In this document: positions 22,740-34,591 of the stretch, in pieces
Layout of the letters: the number at the start of each line of letters is the position of its first letter
How positions within the stretch are numbered: the first letter of the stretch is position 1
Source of the DNA: Perca fluviatilis
Taxonomy: Eukaryota > Chordata > Actinopteri > Perciformes > Percidae
Length of the DNA stretch: 64,000 bases
Assembly (NCBI RefSeq): GCF_010015445.1
Contig: NC_053115.1
Coordinates: 1,015,558 to 1,079,557, forward strand
Direction of reading: 5' to 3'
Made by a program: the position numbers and the translations under genes
Notes under the pieces: model-generated
What the model was told of the DNA's origin: nothing
What the model saw: only the letters and a program-made list of their open reading frames with translations
Database searches by the model: none

Positions 22740-23840
22740 ACTATTAAATATCAGATCTCTGTCTTCTAAAGCAGTATTAGTAAACAAATTGATATCAGAT
22801 AATCAAATTGATCTATTCTGTCTTACTGAAACATGGCTGGGCCATGAAGAATATGTTAGTCTAAATTAAGCGACTCCTCCCAGTCATAATAATACTCAAA
22901 TTCCTAGAGGCTCAGGTCGAGGAGGGGGAGTTGCAGTTGCATATTTGATAATTGTTAATTAATCCTAAACCTAAACTAAATTATAACTCTTTTGAAAGCC
23001 TTGTTCTTAATCTTCAACATCCAACATGGAAAACAGTACAGCCAATTATATTTGTTGTTGTCTACCGAGCTCGAGGTCCATATTCTGATTTTTTTACCGG
23101 AATTCTCTGAGTTTCTATCATATGTAGTCCTTAAATCAGACAAAGTACTTATTGTAGGTGATTTTAATATCCATATGGACGTTGACAACGACAACCTCAG
23201 TACTGCTTTCAACTCACTACTGGATTCAATTGGTTTTAGTCAGAGTGTGCATAAGGCCACCCGCTACTTTAACCACACCCTCGACCTGGTGCTGGCATAT
23301 GGCATCAAAATTGAAGATGTAATAGTATTCCTGCAGAATCCTTTATTATCAGACCACTTCTTAATAACTTTCAAATTCTTAATACCTGACTATACGAAAT
23401 TATATGAAAGCTTCTACACTAGATGCCTATCTGACAATGCTATAGCTAAATTTAAGGAAGATATTCCAACAGCACTAAACTCAATACCATGCTTTAATAA
23501 AACAGAGGACCTTTATGTTAACTTTAGTCCGTCCCAAATTGATAATTGTGTAGATGGTGCTACGGCCTGCCTACGGGCGACTTTAGACTCTGTTGCTCCC
23601 CTCAAAAAGAAGATGATGAAGCAAAGGAAACTAGCGCATTGGTATAACTCTCAAACTCGTAAATTAAAACAAATCTGGCGAAAACTTGAAAGTAAATGGC
23701 CTTCCACCAAACTGGAAGAATCTTGTTTAGATTGGCAAGACAGTCTGAAAACCTATGGGAAGGCCCTAAGAAAGGCCAGATCTGACTATAATTCATATAA
23801 TATAATAAGAACAACCCAAGGTTTCTTTTCAGCACTGTAG
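22740..23840 (+). pseudogene. L2 ORF2 endonuclease domain
   Basis: An apurinic-type endonuclease nicks target DNA to prime reverse transcription. Visible motifs in order: [28 protein letters not shown] (catalytic Glu), a Gly-rich GRGGGVAVAY, then in the long frame from 22,992 VLIVGDFNIHMD (Asp/Asn pair), HTLDLVL, and SDHFLI (terminal Asp-His). A stop near 22,867 and a shift near 22,950 separate the N-terminal third from the rest. The linker after SDH is Lys/Arg-rich and ends at 23,840. Confidence 0.8.
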
Positions 23841-23908
23841 CCAGGCTGACAGATAGCCATAGCTCTACTGAGCCATCTATTCCTATAGCTCTGAGTAGTG
23901 ATGACTTC

Positions 23909-25590
23909 ATGAGCTTCTTTAATGATAAAATTAAAACAATTAGAGTTACTATTCGTCACCTCTTGCCCTCAACCTCTAACGGTTCACCTTTAAACGACAG
24001 GATGCTAGAAAGAACGACTAGACCTGACATATACTTAAACTGCTTTTATCCTATAGACGTTCAACAACTAATGTTAAAGGTCTCTTCAGCAAAGCCATCT
24101 ACCTGTCTCTTAGATCCCATCCTAACAAGGCTACTTAAAGAAGCGTTACCCGTGGTTAACACTTCATTATTAGATATGATCAATATGTGTCTATTAACAG
24201 GTTATGTACTGCAGTCATTTAAAGTAGCTGTGATAAAACCTCTTCTGAAAAAACCCACCCTAGATCCTGAGGTCTTAGGCAACTATACACCTATACCTAA
24301 CCTTCCCTTTCTCTCCAAGATCCTTGATAAGGTAGTTGCCAATCAGTTATGTGATTTTCTACATAGCAACAGCTTATTTGAGGACTTTCAGTCAGGATTT
24401 AGAAAGCATCATAGCACAGAGACGGCACTGGTGAAAATGACTAACGACCTTCTAACTGCTGCAGACAAAGGACTTGTTTCCGTACTTGTCTTATTAGATC
24501 TTAGTGCTGCATTTGACACTATTGACCATAGCATCCTGTTACAGAGATTGGAACATTTAGTTGGCATTAAAGGAATTGCTCTAAGCTGGTTTAAATCCTA
24601 TTTCTCTGACCGATCTCAATAAATCCTCAAGGTACACTAAAGTTAGCCATGGCGTTCCACAAGGCTCAGTGCTTGGACCAATTCTATTCTCCTTATATAT
24701 GCTTCCTCTAGGCAATATTATTAGGAAACACTCAATTAACTTTCACTGTTATGCGGATGACACCCAATTATACTCATCAATCAAGCCAGACGAAACCAGT
24801 CAGTTAGCTAAACTTCAAGTATGCATTAAATATATAAAATCATGGATGACCTACAATTTTCTGATGTTGAACTCAAACAAAACTGAAGTTATTGTGCTGG
24901 GCCCTGAACACCTCCGAACCTCATTATCCGAAGATATAATTACTCTGGATGGAATTGCCCTGACCTCCAGCACTACTGTCAGAAATCTAGGAGTTATTTT
25001 TGATCAGGATATATCCTTTAACGCCCACTCAAAACAAACCTCTAGAACAGCCTTTTTTCACCTTCGTAACATTGCCAAAATTAGGAACATCCTGTCTCAA
25101 AATTATGCTGAAAAACTAGTCCATCCATTCGTTACTTCCAGGCTGGGCTATTGTAATTCCCTATTATCAGGATTCTCAAATAAAACCCTTAAAACTCTCC
25201 AGCTGATCCAGAACGCGGCAGCGCGTGTTCTGACAAAAAAGAAAAGAGATCATATTTCTCCTGTATTAGCTTCTCTGCATTGGCTTCCTGTAAAATCCAG
25301 GATTGAATTTAAAATCCTTCTTCTGACCTACAAAGCTCTAAATGGTCAAGCACCTTCATATCTTGAGGAGCTCTTAGTACCTTGCTGTCCCACTAGAGCA
25401 CTGCGCTTCCAGAATGCAGAGTTACTTGTGGTTCCTAGAGTCTCTAATAGTAGAATGGGAGCCAGAGCCTTCAGCTACCAGGCTCCTCTCCTGTGGAACT
25501 AGCTCCCAATCTGGGTTCGGGGGGCAGACACCATCACCACTTTTAAGAGTAAACATAAAACTCTCCTCTTCGATAAAGCCTATAGTTAGG
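23909..25590 (+). pseudogene. L2 ORF2 reverse transcriptase domain
   Basis: Frame 23,909-24,622 covers RT blocks 0-4: [49 protein letters not shown] and the catalytic [13 protein letters not shown]. Frame 24,669-25,502 gives [22 protein letters not shown] (catalytic Asp pair) and the thumb/C-terminal region with [16 protein letters not shown]. The two frames are separated by a stop at 24,620-24,622 and a one-base shift, and the last ~30 residues follow an amber codon at 25,500. All catalytic residues remain, so inactivation is by a handful of point lesions. Confidence 0.88.
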
Positions 25591-25815
25591 GAGTGAGGAG
25601 TTGCAGCGTTCGACTATACCAGCGGGGAGCATGTGTAGCCACAGTCATGGCGCACCCCCACACTATCTCTGCTTCTCCCCATGGAAAGCTTACACATACT
25701 TAGGGAGTAAGGAGTCGCAGCGTTAGCCTAGACCAGCGGGGGAAGGTGTGTAGCCACAATCACGGACCACAGCCTCTCCTTCCCTGCAGCTCTTAGTTAT
25801 GCGGTTTTAGTTCTA
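25588..25815 (+). repeat. Tandem duplication (~114 bp) in the L2 3' UTR
   Basis: Two units start at ~25,588 and ~25,702, each opening agggagt(g/a)aggagt(t/c)gcagcg and containing gtgtagccaca. Copy 1 of the L2 (16,154-17,658) has one unit only, so the duplication distinguishes sublineages. Confidence 0.7.
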
Positions 25816-26446
25816 GACTACCGGGGTACCTCCTTTGACACACTGAGCTTCTCTCTCCTCTCTCTTTCCATCTGTGTGTATCCATGTCCCAGAAATGCTT
25901 GTTACTGACCTAGCTCTGGGGAGCTTATTCCCCGGAGTCCTTATGTTCTTTTTCCACCCAGCATGTTTCCTTGGATCATGATGGCACCTACATCATGGTG
26001 GCAGCTGTCGCCGTGGTCCTGCTCTACGCCCTGCTGTGCCCTATTACACCCTGCTACGCTCTGCAATACCCGGTTTCGACTTGCTATGTCCAGCCAATGC
26101 CCTGCCACACCCTGTTACGCCCTGCTGTGCCTTACGACACCATTAACTATTACAACTACTACTTCTAGTCATTATCTTTATTGTGACTATTATTGCCATT
26201 GTTCATGACACCCCCAACCGGCACCGTCAGACACCGCCTACCAAGAGCCTGGGTCTGTCCGAGGTTTCTTCCTAAAAGGGAGTTTTTCCTTGCCACTGTC
26301 GCACTTACACATTCATGCATGCTCTTGGGGGAATCACTGGAATTGTTGAGTCCTTGTAAATTATAGTGTGGTCTAGACCTACTCTATCTGTAAAGTGTCC
26401 TGAGATAATTCCAGTTATGATTTGACTATAAATAAAATTGAATTGA

Positions 26447-26450
<4 letters not shown>

Positions 26451-26485
<35 letters not shown>
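26451..26485. repeat. (TG)n directly after the L2 tail
   Basis: A TG run begins at the last base of the L2 attga tail. Confidence 0.95.
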
Positions 26486-26488
<3 letters not shown>

Positions 26489-27429
26489 AGGAAGAGAAGG
26501 CATCACACCTAATGTTTGTACTTAATGTTTATATGCATAATCATGCACTTTTAGCTAAACTCAGGTAAACTCTCCTAAATTAAGTTTAGCCAATTTAAAA
26601 TATACTTAATATTTTGTGATACCTCTTACATTATAGTTTATTGTTTCCATGTTAACGGAAATGCTAACACTCTGGGTTCTCTGTAGATAAATAGCTACAT
26701 AATATTTTCTGAAAAAAGATTTCTAGCTCTTTTTCACACATGCCAGCAAGATGTAAGAAGACGTAAATCTTTTATCTTCCAGGCATTTATTTGGCATAAA
26801 GCGTCAGAGAGGTTACCATCAGTGTCCTGTCTGCAATTTACTGACATCATGCTGCAGGATTTCTGTGTATTAAAACAGTTTTGGAGCCACAAACATCCAA
26901 AGTTGCCACATGCAGCTTTAAACAGGAAAATCAAACTGAGAACAAACAGATGGTTTTGCTAGAATTAAACAATAAAATATCTGTTGTTCATCATGGGTCA
27001 ACATATGTGTGAAATTCCGCACATTATTCAGCATCAGCACTGGATCAGCGTGAAGCAGACTACAGCCTGGTATGTGTTGTCCTGGTGCGGTTGGGAGTCA
27101 GTGTGTTCTGGTGCGGGTTAAGGAGGATAGTGAGAAGCTTTAAGTGCTTTCACTCTTCCTTTGTCTGCTCTCACCTCCTCTGTCTCTGTCTGACCACCTT
27201 TCTTTTCCCAAATGACTTTTTGAGACAATATGATCCAGCTGTGAGGTTGTAAAACCCTCTGGAACGTAATTAAAGAGACACCACGGCCTGCAAATGGCTT
27301 CAATTTGCTTTTCACATGCTAATAAAGCTACTTAAAAAAAAGGGACAACTAGCCAAGCCAAACACTCACACCCATACAAACTTGCTTGTAAATGCCCAGA
27401 AAAAGCATCAAGTCTTCATCATTTTCATG
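26486..27429. other. Unannotated interval
   Basis: No gene or repeat terminus recognised. Open frames are short and without motifs. Confidence 0.5.
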
Positions 27430-27897
27430 TATAAAATATCAACGTAGTCTCCGTGACGACACCCATATGTTTCTGAAGAGCCGTTGTAAAGCCCAATGTG
27501 GGCTGGCTGTCGCCATCTTGGCAATGTCTGACGCCACCTGACTCCCAGCCAGTCCAAAAATGGGCAAAAAAGTGGAGCGTGGATGGAGCTGAGGCGGACT
27601 GAATGAAGCCTACAGACTACGCTAGCCTCCTGTGACGGCAGCCACCTGTCACTCAAAGCGGGACACCCTTAATTATGCAGATTATTAGCCTGAATATGAT
27701 TTATAAGGGTGAGTTATAAAAAAAGTTTAAACCCCGTACAATTGTCATTTAAGGAAAACTTAGCTGTAGAGACCAAAACTGTAATTTGCACCAGGCTGCA
27801 AACATGTTGGGGCATTTTAACATGCGGGGCTATGGGGAGTGACTCCCTTTTTGGAGCTAGCCTCAAGTGACCAGTCCTCTGCAGAATTATTTTTACC
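27430..27897. repeat. Probable dispersed repeat fragment
   Basis: The stretch with cgccatcttggcaatgtctg and ggagctagcctcaagtga recalls a dispersed non-coding fish repeat. No termini are visible. Confidence 0.3.
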
Positions 27898-28242
27898 CTC
27901 TAGACCAGACCTGGGCATTGTACGGCCCCCGGGCCACATCCGGCCCTTTGGGCAGCCCTAAACGGCCCGCGTGAGGTCATTGTGAAGTTAGCAATCAAAC
28001 GTAAATAAGTGTACATCATGCATGGAATACAACTGCATTGCTTTTATTTTGAAGGCAACTTTTTGTTGTTGCTTTTTTTGTGCGAACGTATGCATCTTCT
28101 TCTTCTCTGGTTGCAAGTCGCAATTACAAACAAGAAGAAGAAGAGCTGAAATGTGTCGGAGAGCCGCGGTCTCCGACCTGAGCTCACTGAGAGACGTTAG
28201 CATGGACGTAAATGAGCTGTTATCCCTCAAAAATGTCAGCTC

Positions 28243-29208
28243 ATGGGAAAAAAAGAAAGGTTAATACAGAGCGTTGAGTTTTTAACCAAACATGGACTTT
28301 TTAAGTATTTATTAACTGAAGTCAAAGGTAATGCCGTGTGCTTAATTTGCAGAGAACAGATCGCTGTGTTGAAGGATTATAATTTGAATCGCTACCACAA
28401 TACTAAACATGCAGAGAAATACAACTTGACTGATGCAGAGTGGCCACAGACGTCTGAAGCTTTGCTAGTTAAACTGCAAAAGCAACAAGGCTTTTTTACC
28501 AAGCGTTGCACATCCAGGGATGCAGCAGTCAAGACCAGCTTTGTGATATCCCACAAAATTGCCAAAAACAGTAAGCCATTTTCTGAAGGGGAGTTTATTA
28601 AAGTGTGTTTGGTGGACTCTGCTGCACTAATATGCCCAGAGAAAAAAAGAGACATTTGAGAATGTGCCGCTTTCCAGGCGAACCATAACGAGAAGGATTG
28701 AGGACATTGCGGGAAACCTGGAGATTCAGCTGCAATGCAAAGCAGACAATTTAAAAGTTTTTTCCTTGGCTCTGGACTGAAAGCTTTTTGTACGCGGGAT
28801 AACAAAAGACTTTGAGATAACGGAGGACCTGGCAGCAATGCGGTCAATGAAAGGGACGACGACGGGGAGCGATTTGTTCACTGAGGTAAATGCATGTTTT
28901 GACAAAATGAGACTTAAATGGAACAAACTGGCATGTGTTACAACTGATGGTTGTTCGAATCTGACAGGAAAAAATGTGGGACTTGAAGCGGATGCAAGAG
29001 AAAGTGACTGAAGTGAACTCAGAACTGAATTTGGTATTTTTGCATTGTATTATACATCAGTTGTAAGTCAGTGGTAAAACTGACTTACACAACACCTGCT
29101 GTTATTGATGTTATAACTAAAACAGTTAACTTCATCAGGGCAAGAGCATTAAATCACAGGCAGTTTGTGTCACTTTTGGAGGAGCATGAAACTGAACATG
29201 GTGACGAG
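28243..29208 (+). pseudogene. hAT transposase, N-terminal and central part
   Basis: Frame 28,243-28,659 has a BED-like finger (AVCLICREQIAVLKDYNLNR, with C-x2-C and a later H-x4-H) and the following QKQQGFFTK and FVISHKIAKNSKPFSEGEF. Beyond a shift near 28,650 the sequence continues with RRITRRIEDIAGNLE-type coding, then CVTTDGCSNLTGKN (second catalytic Asp of the hAT RNase H fold) near 28,930-28,975. It continues to FVSLLEEHETEHGD, where the inserted element begins. It resembles the GTF2IRD2/ZBED-related hAT lineage from memory. At least three frame breaks or stops are present. Confidence 0.8.
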
Positions 29209-30334
29209 GGGCCCTATCTTGCACTCAGCGCAATTGCCTTTGTACACCGACGCATGTATCATTCCTATTTTACACCCGACGCACAGTGGACTTTTCCCTC
29301 CACAGACGCACGTCGGTAAATTAGGGAATGTATTTGCGCTCCCGGGGGCGGTTCTGCGAAAAGAGGAGGCGTGTTCCGGCGCAAACGTTCCCTGGTGCTA
29401 TTTTGCAGTTTCAGAAAACAATTCCGCCACTGACCAGGAAAAACCTGGTCTAAAGTCAGTGGCGCTAGTCTAAAGTCAGTAGCGCGTTATTCAGATGCTA
29501 TTTTAGGGGTGCATGCTTGGCCATAATGTAGGTGTGCAGAACGCGCATACACTTCTCTCATCTAAACGGACGCAGCTGTTCCCATTTTTGCAAACCATAC
29601 ATTACAAAGAAAAATATTACTGAAAATGCGCTTCAGGTGTTTGGATCGAATAAGGAGACACTTTACAGTACAGTCCTCAAAAAGTCGCAGCATTCTTTGT
29701 GGCTTGTTGTGTTTTACACAACATTTCCATGAATCATGGATGTGTTGATGACATAAATGAGGAAATATTAGAGGACTTAAGGAGACGTGATGTTGAACTA
29801 CGGCGGGATTGGACACTCCGATTCAGGTCCGGGAGTGGCAATGCGCGATGCGCTCCTGGTGGAGCGGGTGGACGGAGATGGAGTGGGGGGAGGAGGAAGG
29901 GGCACAACAGGTGCAGGTGGTGCGTTTGGAGGCCCACGCTCCATGGCTGCAGCAATCCTCTCCAGACTTGAGGAGATGCGCCCGAGAGGCCGCAGCAACA
30001 TCGCCACCCGGCCAAGGCAGGCATTTATTACTTTGCCGCATCTCGGACAGCTCCCGCTGGCGTCCGCCAGGCAAATCCACCGTTATAATAGCAATCCGCC
30101 ATGGAACAAGTGCGCCTGCTCCTAAAGGGAATGTGAGATGACGCTCTGATTGGTTATTTTCACTTTACGTCCAAACCACACCTAGCTACTTCAGATCAAC
30201 CCATTTTAGATTTGCGTCGGGCGCAAGAGTCATTTATCCCGCCGGTATAATAGCAACAGCGCCTGAGATCCGCCCACAAAGCTACTTGGGTTTTGCGTTT
30301 GATACTTGCGTTTCAGATCATTAAAATAGGGCCC
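29209..30334 (+). mobile_element. PIF/Harbinger element inserted in the hAT gene
   Basis: Ends are inverted repeats: gggccctat at the left, atagggccc at the right. It sits exactly where the hAT transposase reading breaks. Subterminal regions are rich in cgca/gcgc motifs typical of fish Harbinger elements. A transposase C-terminus is present inside. The 1,126-bp length is about a third of an autonomous element, so this is a deletion derivative. A 3-bp duplication could not be identified with confidence. Confidence 0.75.
29600..29820 (+). pseudogene. Harbinger transposase C-terminal remnant
   Basis: Encodes RFRCLDRIR followed, after frame changes, by ACCVLHNISMNHGCVDDINE (from ~29,702). CCVLHN is the well-known HARBI1-type C-terminal motif. 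The catalytic core is deleted. Downstream GC-rich frames (29,823-30,125) overlap on both strands, so I do not call them. Confidence 0.7.
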
Positions 30335-30336
30335 AT

Positions 30337-30818
30337 ACACTACCACACAGCTTTCAGGTGGCTCAGCCTGGGCAAGGTGCTTAAAAGAGTATGGGACCTG
30401 AGAGCAGAGATTCAAGAGTTTTATGATATGAAAGGCAAAGACATCCCAGATCTTGCATTTTCTGTTGATGTGACTAATGAATGAACTAAACACCAAAATG
30501 CAAGGCAAGGGCCTATTTGCACATGAAATGCACAGCCTGGTGAAGGCCTTTATGAGAAAGTTGCAGTTTCAGCGATTTCAAGAATTCAAAACAGTTGAGG
30601 GTGAAATGCACATGATTTCTTCTCCCTTCACTTGCAGTGTGGACAATGCACCTAGTGATGTTCAGCTCAAACTCATTGACCTGCAGTCAGACCCAGTGCT
30701 GTCAGAGCACTTTAAGTCTGTATCATTACTGGATTTATATTCTTCTCTCAAAGAGGATAACTTTCCACACATAAGGAAGCACGCTCAGAAGATGTTAGTT
30801 CTCTTTGGATCGACCTAA
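30337..30818 (+). pseudogene. hAT transposase, C-terminal part
   Basis: Resumes YHTAFRWLSLGKVLKRVW directly after the Harbinger insertion, then a stop and shift near 30,480. The next frame reads LNTKMQGKGLFAHEMHSLVK, EGEMHMISSPFTCSVD and FPHIRKHAQKMLVLFGST. The final dimerisation segment of hAT transposases is absent. Confidence 0.82.
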
Positions 30819-31030
30819 ACAGGTCCAACCAAACCAGTGACTGTGAGCCGGCTTCAGGCACCGCCAGATGATGGTCCTTTCAGGGGCCGTGTAGTGGAGT
30901 TTAGCCAGAAAAAGCTAGCGTCATGCGTCTATGACAGTTCATTTTATGCCCGGAAACGACTAGTTGAGTTTAGGAAAAAGATTGGGGTTAAAACACTCCA
31001 GAGGAACGAACGAGCGTTTCCTGGGTGAAA
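30819..31030 (+). other. Unidentified segment replacing the hAT 3' end
   Basis: An open frame at 30,837-31,028 (for example VVEFSQKKLASCVYDSSFYA) begins where the hAT homology ends. No family recognised. It may be part of another repeat that truncated the hAT element. Confidence 0.25.
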
Positions 31031-33524
31031 GCATTTTGTTTTCGCCACGAAATGAACTCCGCTCTCTGGCTTGGAAGCGCTGTGTTTTACGTTTTACGTG
31101 CTATTTCAGTTTGAGATTATTTTCCACTCAATATTGAAGTTCATAAATAAATGTTTTGGCATGGCTGGCCGAGTGGCTCTATTTCCATGGTATTGAAAGG
31201 GGATTTCATTCTTGCATGTTTTGTTTTGTTGCAGACAGAAACACATACACACCAAAAAAACACACACAAAAACCTGCAGAATGTTGTATCACTCACACTG
31301 AAATGTGCCCACAAATTACCATATAGACACATACAAAAGTGACAGACAGGAAAGCCTCAACACACACCACATGTACAGTACATGTAAATTCACAGAAAGT
31401 GAACACACACAAATACACATATGCAGACAATTACTGTAGAAAAACAGTTACAGTGCCAAGTGTGTCATGTCAGTGGGACGTCCCAGTTCCTGTTTTAACT
31501 CTGTAACACTCAGTGTGAATGAGACACACTCAACATCCCTGTCCATGTTGTCTGCAGTCTGAAACACACGAGGCAGACAGCTCTCATTGAGAAACACCCA
31601 GAGCTCAAAATCCATCTTCATCATCCCCAGACACAAACTACACACACATATCCTGAATTTCTTCCACATCTGGGACGTCTGTGTGTGGGTGTGTACGCCT
31701 GAACTAATGAGAAAGAGGGTCAGTTTATTTCAGTTATAGTGCCTTTCCCAGATGATTATTATTTCTAGACATTGCCATTTTTATCCATTGCCATTATTTA
31801 TCAGTATTTGATTTGATGTTTTTTCAAAGACATAAAGATCCATGAATGATCGTACTTGACTTGAGTGATGGCATATGACCATCAACAAGCACCACCAATC
31901 AAATGGTTCCATTTAAGTTAAAGTTAGTCTTTGGTTAGACAGCTAAAGGTTAGCAAAGATATACTTAAAAATCAAACATAACTCATTTGTGGTGCATTAC
32001 TACGTACCAAGTCATGAGTTTTATATGCTGAAAAACCCCCTGAAATAGTTAGACTACATTCTACCATCCAACTCATACCTCATACCCAAACAACATTATA
32101 GGTCGATTTCCAAAGACTTCTAAAATGACACATACGACCATTTACAGCCACACGGTGGCAGTTTAATCACAGGAAAGTAATCATGTGACCCTTCTATTTA
32201 ACACATCGGCCGTTTTAAACACATAATAAATGTTGTGAAACGGAACTAGTTAAGTTTAGGCAACACAAATACATAATTAGGGTTGGTAAATCTGGGATTG
32301 GCTTAAAATTAGTCATGTTAGGGTTAGGGTAGGAATAATCCACCGATATGGTCGTATGGTTTGGAGGACTTGGTATCTGGCCAGTGACAGTACGATGTGA
32401 AATGAGACTGCTAGGTTGGACGGAGGAGAAGGGGATTATGCTTGCTTGGAAAGGTATGAATGCTGTAAATCCAAGCTAACTACAGATGCCACCTTCCACT
32501 AAACAAATATTTCAGAACTTTTGACACCCAAAGGTTTTAGGGAAAGTACTTTTTATTTTTGTACACATTTTACACTGATGTGTATCACCTTGAAGCAATC
32601 GCGATTTAGAGCTGCATAAGAAAAAAGCCATTAATAAGTGCTTTTGAAAACATCCCCCATCAAATAAGTTTGGGGAAGCAGAGACAGAGGAATAATCTTG
32701 CTCTTTTTTCTCTCCTTTGTGTTTTGCCCTGCCTTGTCTGACAGGAAACAGGAAGTAGGGAGTATCCTGCTGTCTTTCCACCACCGATCGGATCCCATTG
32801 TCATGACTGATTACATCACCAGGGGTTTCACCAACGTTGCAGTTGACAGCAATCATTAAGAGGGAGCACATTCACTTCTAATGCTTCTGTAACAGGCCCC
32901 AGGCGTGAGGCCTGTGGTCATATTAAAATGTTGTTCTGAAAAGAACAGGAAAATTATGAGACTGGCAAAAGGTATTGTGTTTCCTTCTCTTGCTTCTGCC
33001 AGACTAAAGATGAGAGTCGGCTACAGCCACAATATGCCATCTCACTGGGAGGCGAGGCCCCCTGGGATCCCCTGGTGGAAATTTGGAATACAGCTTACAA
33101 AATTAATTTACACCAAATGAAAGAAATGAGGCCCTTATAAAGGAATATGCATATGCCAACTATTCAAAATATACATAATTAAACCACATAATGTGACCAC
33201 ACATTGCTGGACGTCACACTTCTACCAATATGTCTTCGTATGGATGTAGATGCCTTTTTGTAAATAAAGTCAGTTTCAGCTAACAAATATGTTAATAACT
33301 TTCCATCGTAAATGGAAATGCCAATATATTTTAGCCAGGTGTATTTTTGCATAAATGTGGTTACTGTGACTCTACGGGTCATGCTAACTTTACACTCCTA
33401 GAGATTCATCGAAACGAGGAGTCTGAAAAACAACGAATATCAGGGCAAGCTGTGCAAGCCTCCTATAGGTTCCAAATAAACATGTTTTTTACATGAATTA
33501 TTTTAGCATGAATTATTTCATATC
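31031..33524. other. Unannotated interval with repeat traces
   Basis: CA-rich patches near 31,240-31,290 and a phrase (agtttaggcaaca, near 32,254) that recalls a dispersed fish repeat. No gene recognised. The frames at 32,512-32,871 and 32,905-33,120 lack motifs. Confidence 0.45.
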
Positions 33525-33868
33525 AAGGCAAGGCAAGGCAAGGCAGCTTTATTTATATAGCACATTTCAGCAACAGGGCAATTCAAAGTGCTTTACATAA
33601 AACATGAAAGAGCATTCAGAAAACAATTAAAAACAATTTAAAAACATTCAAAGTCAAGAATAAAATTTACAGTGCAGTATAAGAATAAAAAAAAAACTGA
33701 GAGAAACATAAAAGACAAGAATAAAATTTACAGTGCAGTTTAAGCACTGTTAGGTATGCACTGCTATGCACTGTTCTAGGTACTATTAAGCCCTGTTAGG
33801 CAATATTAGGTACTGTTAGGTAAAACATTAAAACAGTTAAACTTTTAAAAGCAGATAAAATAGGTTAT

Positions 33869-34066
33869 TTAAAGAAAGGCAAGATCAAAAAGATAGGTCT
33901 TAAGCCTTGATTTAAAAGAACTGAGAGTTGAAGCGGACCTGCAGTTTTCTGGGAGTTTGTTCCAGATATGTGGAGCATAAAAACTGAACGCTGCTTCCCC
34001 CTGTTTAGTTCTTACTCTGGGGACAACAAGTAGACCTGTCCCAGACGACCTGAGAGGTCTGGGTGG
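33869..34066 (-). pseudogene. LINE ORF2 C-terminus beyond the insertion
   Basis: Reads PPRPLRSSGTGLLVVPRV and WNKLPENCRSASTLSSF, then LKTYLFDLAFL and a stop. It continues the frame interrupted at LPLHYE. The 3' UTR follows to 33,525. Confidence 0.82.
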
Positions 34067-34429
34067 CTCATAGGTCCGTGTACTTGGCGGCCAACGGATT
34101 TTCGTTTTGAAAGGAAAAAAACAAAAACGAAAAACGGCCAGTTTCCCAATTACCATTAGTAAATAGGAAAACAAAAAACGGAAAACAACCCATTATCCGT
34201 TTTTTGTTTGGATATTAAAAAAAGGAAAACGGAAAACTATCTCGTTATCCGATTTTCTTTGATGTGTTTGTAGATGGAACTCGGAAATTAAATTGTGTGT
34301 ATAAATCTTATTCCTCATTCATTTTTTTTCGTGACCCGGAAGCGATCGTAGGTAGTAAGCGGCTGCATACCCGGAAATCATTTGGACATCAATGAGACCA
34401 TGGACAGTTAGAATGATACGGACGTAAAA

Positions 34430-34591
34430 ATGTTTTTAGACGAATATGCTAGTTTTATATTAGAAAACCAAAAGAATGGGATGTCTTGTGGGGATATAGC
34501 AGTTGCGTTGGGTTCACAGTTTGGAACGATATGGGGGTTTTCTGAGAGGAGTGTGCGGAGCTGGTGTGCTCAGCAGGGACTTTTATTATGA
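34430..34591 (+). pseudogene. Helix-turn-helix domain, left-arm copy
   Basis: Starts ATG after acgtaaaa and reads FLDEYASFILENQKNGMSCG, DIAVALGSQFGTI and GFSERSVRSWCAQQGL before a stop caused by the left-arm deletion. The pattern (short helix, DIA-x-ALG turn, recognition helix RSVRxWC) is a transposase N-terminal DNA-binding fold. Relative to the right arm one Arg in the RSVRRW motif is Ser. Confidence 0.6.

Larger units (their letters stand above)
22440..26450 (+). mobile_element. L2-like LINE, copy 2, near full length
   Basis: A ~4-kb element containing endonuclease, RT, a ~850-bp 3' UTR and the terminal attga tail (aaaattgaattgaattg), followed directly by (TG)n. The 5' limit is approximate. 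Frames at 22,442-22,747 (low-complexity ORF1-like or leader), 22,740-23,840, 23,909-24,622 and 24,669-25,502 cover nearly all of ORF2. Lesions are few for its age: a stop near 22,867, a frame change near 22,950, a stop at 23,838, a stop plus 1-nt shift at 24,620 and an amber stop at 25,500. No target duplication was found. Confidence 0.85.
27906..30818 (+). mobile_element. hAT (Charlie-like) element, 3' truncated, interrupted
   Basis: Left end cagacctgggcattgta followed by a GC-rich subterminal region (cggcccccgggccacatccg), a recognised hAT-Charlie terminus. The preceding octamer ctctagac (27,898-27,905) fits the nTCTAGAn hAT target preference. A transposase is encoded in two parts (separate entries) split by a Harbinger insertion. 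The 3' end is missing after the transposase segment ending VLFGST, so no right terminus or second octamer was found. Confidence 0.82.

Noticed and set aside
29787..30141. Several overlapping GC-rich frames on both strands
   Set aside because: They overlap in all frames because of high GC within the Harbinger element; only the CCVLHN segment has family support.
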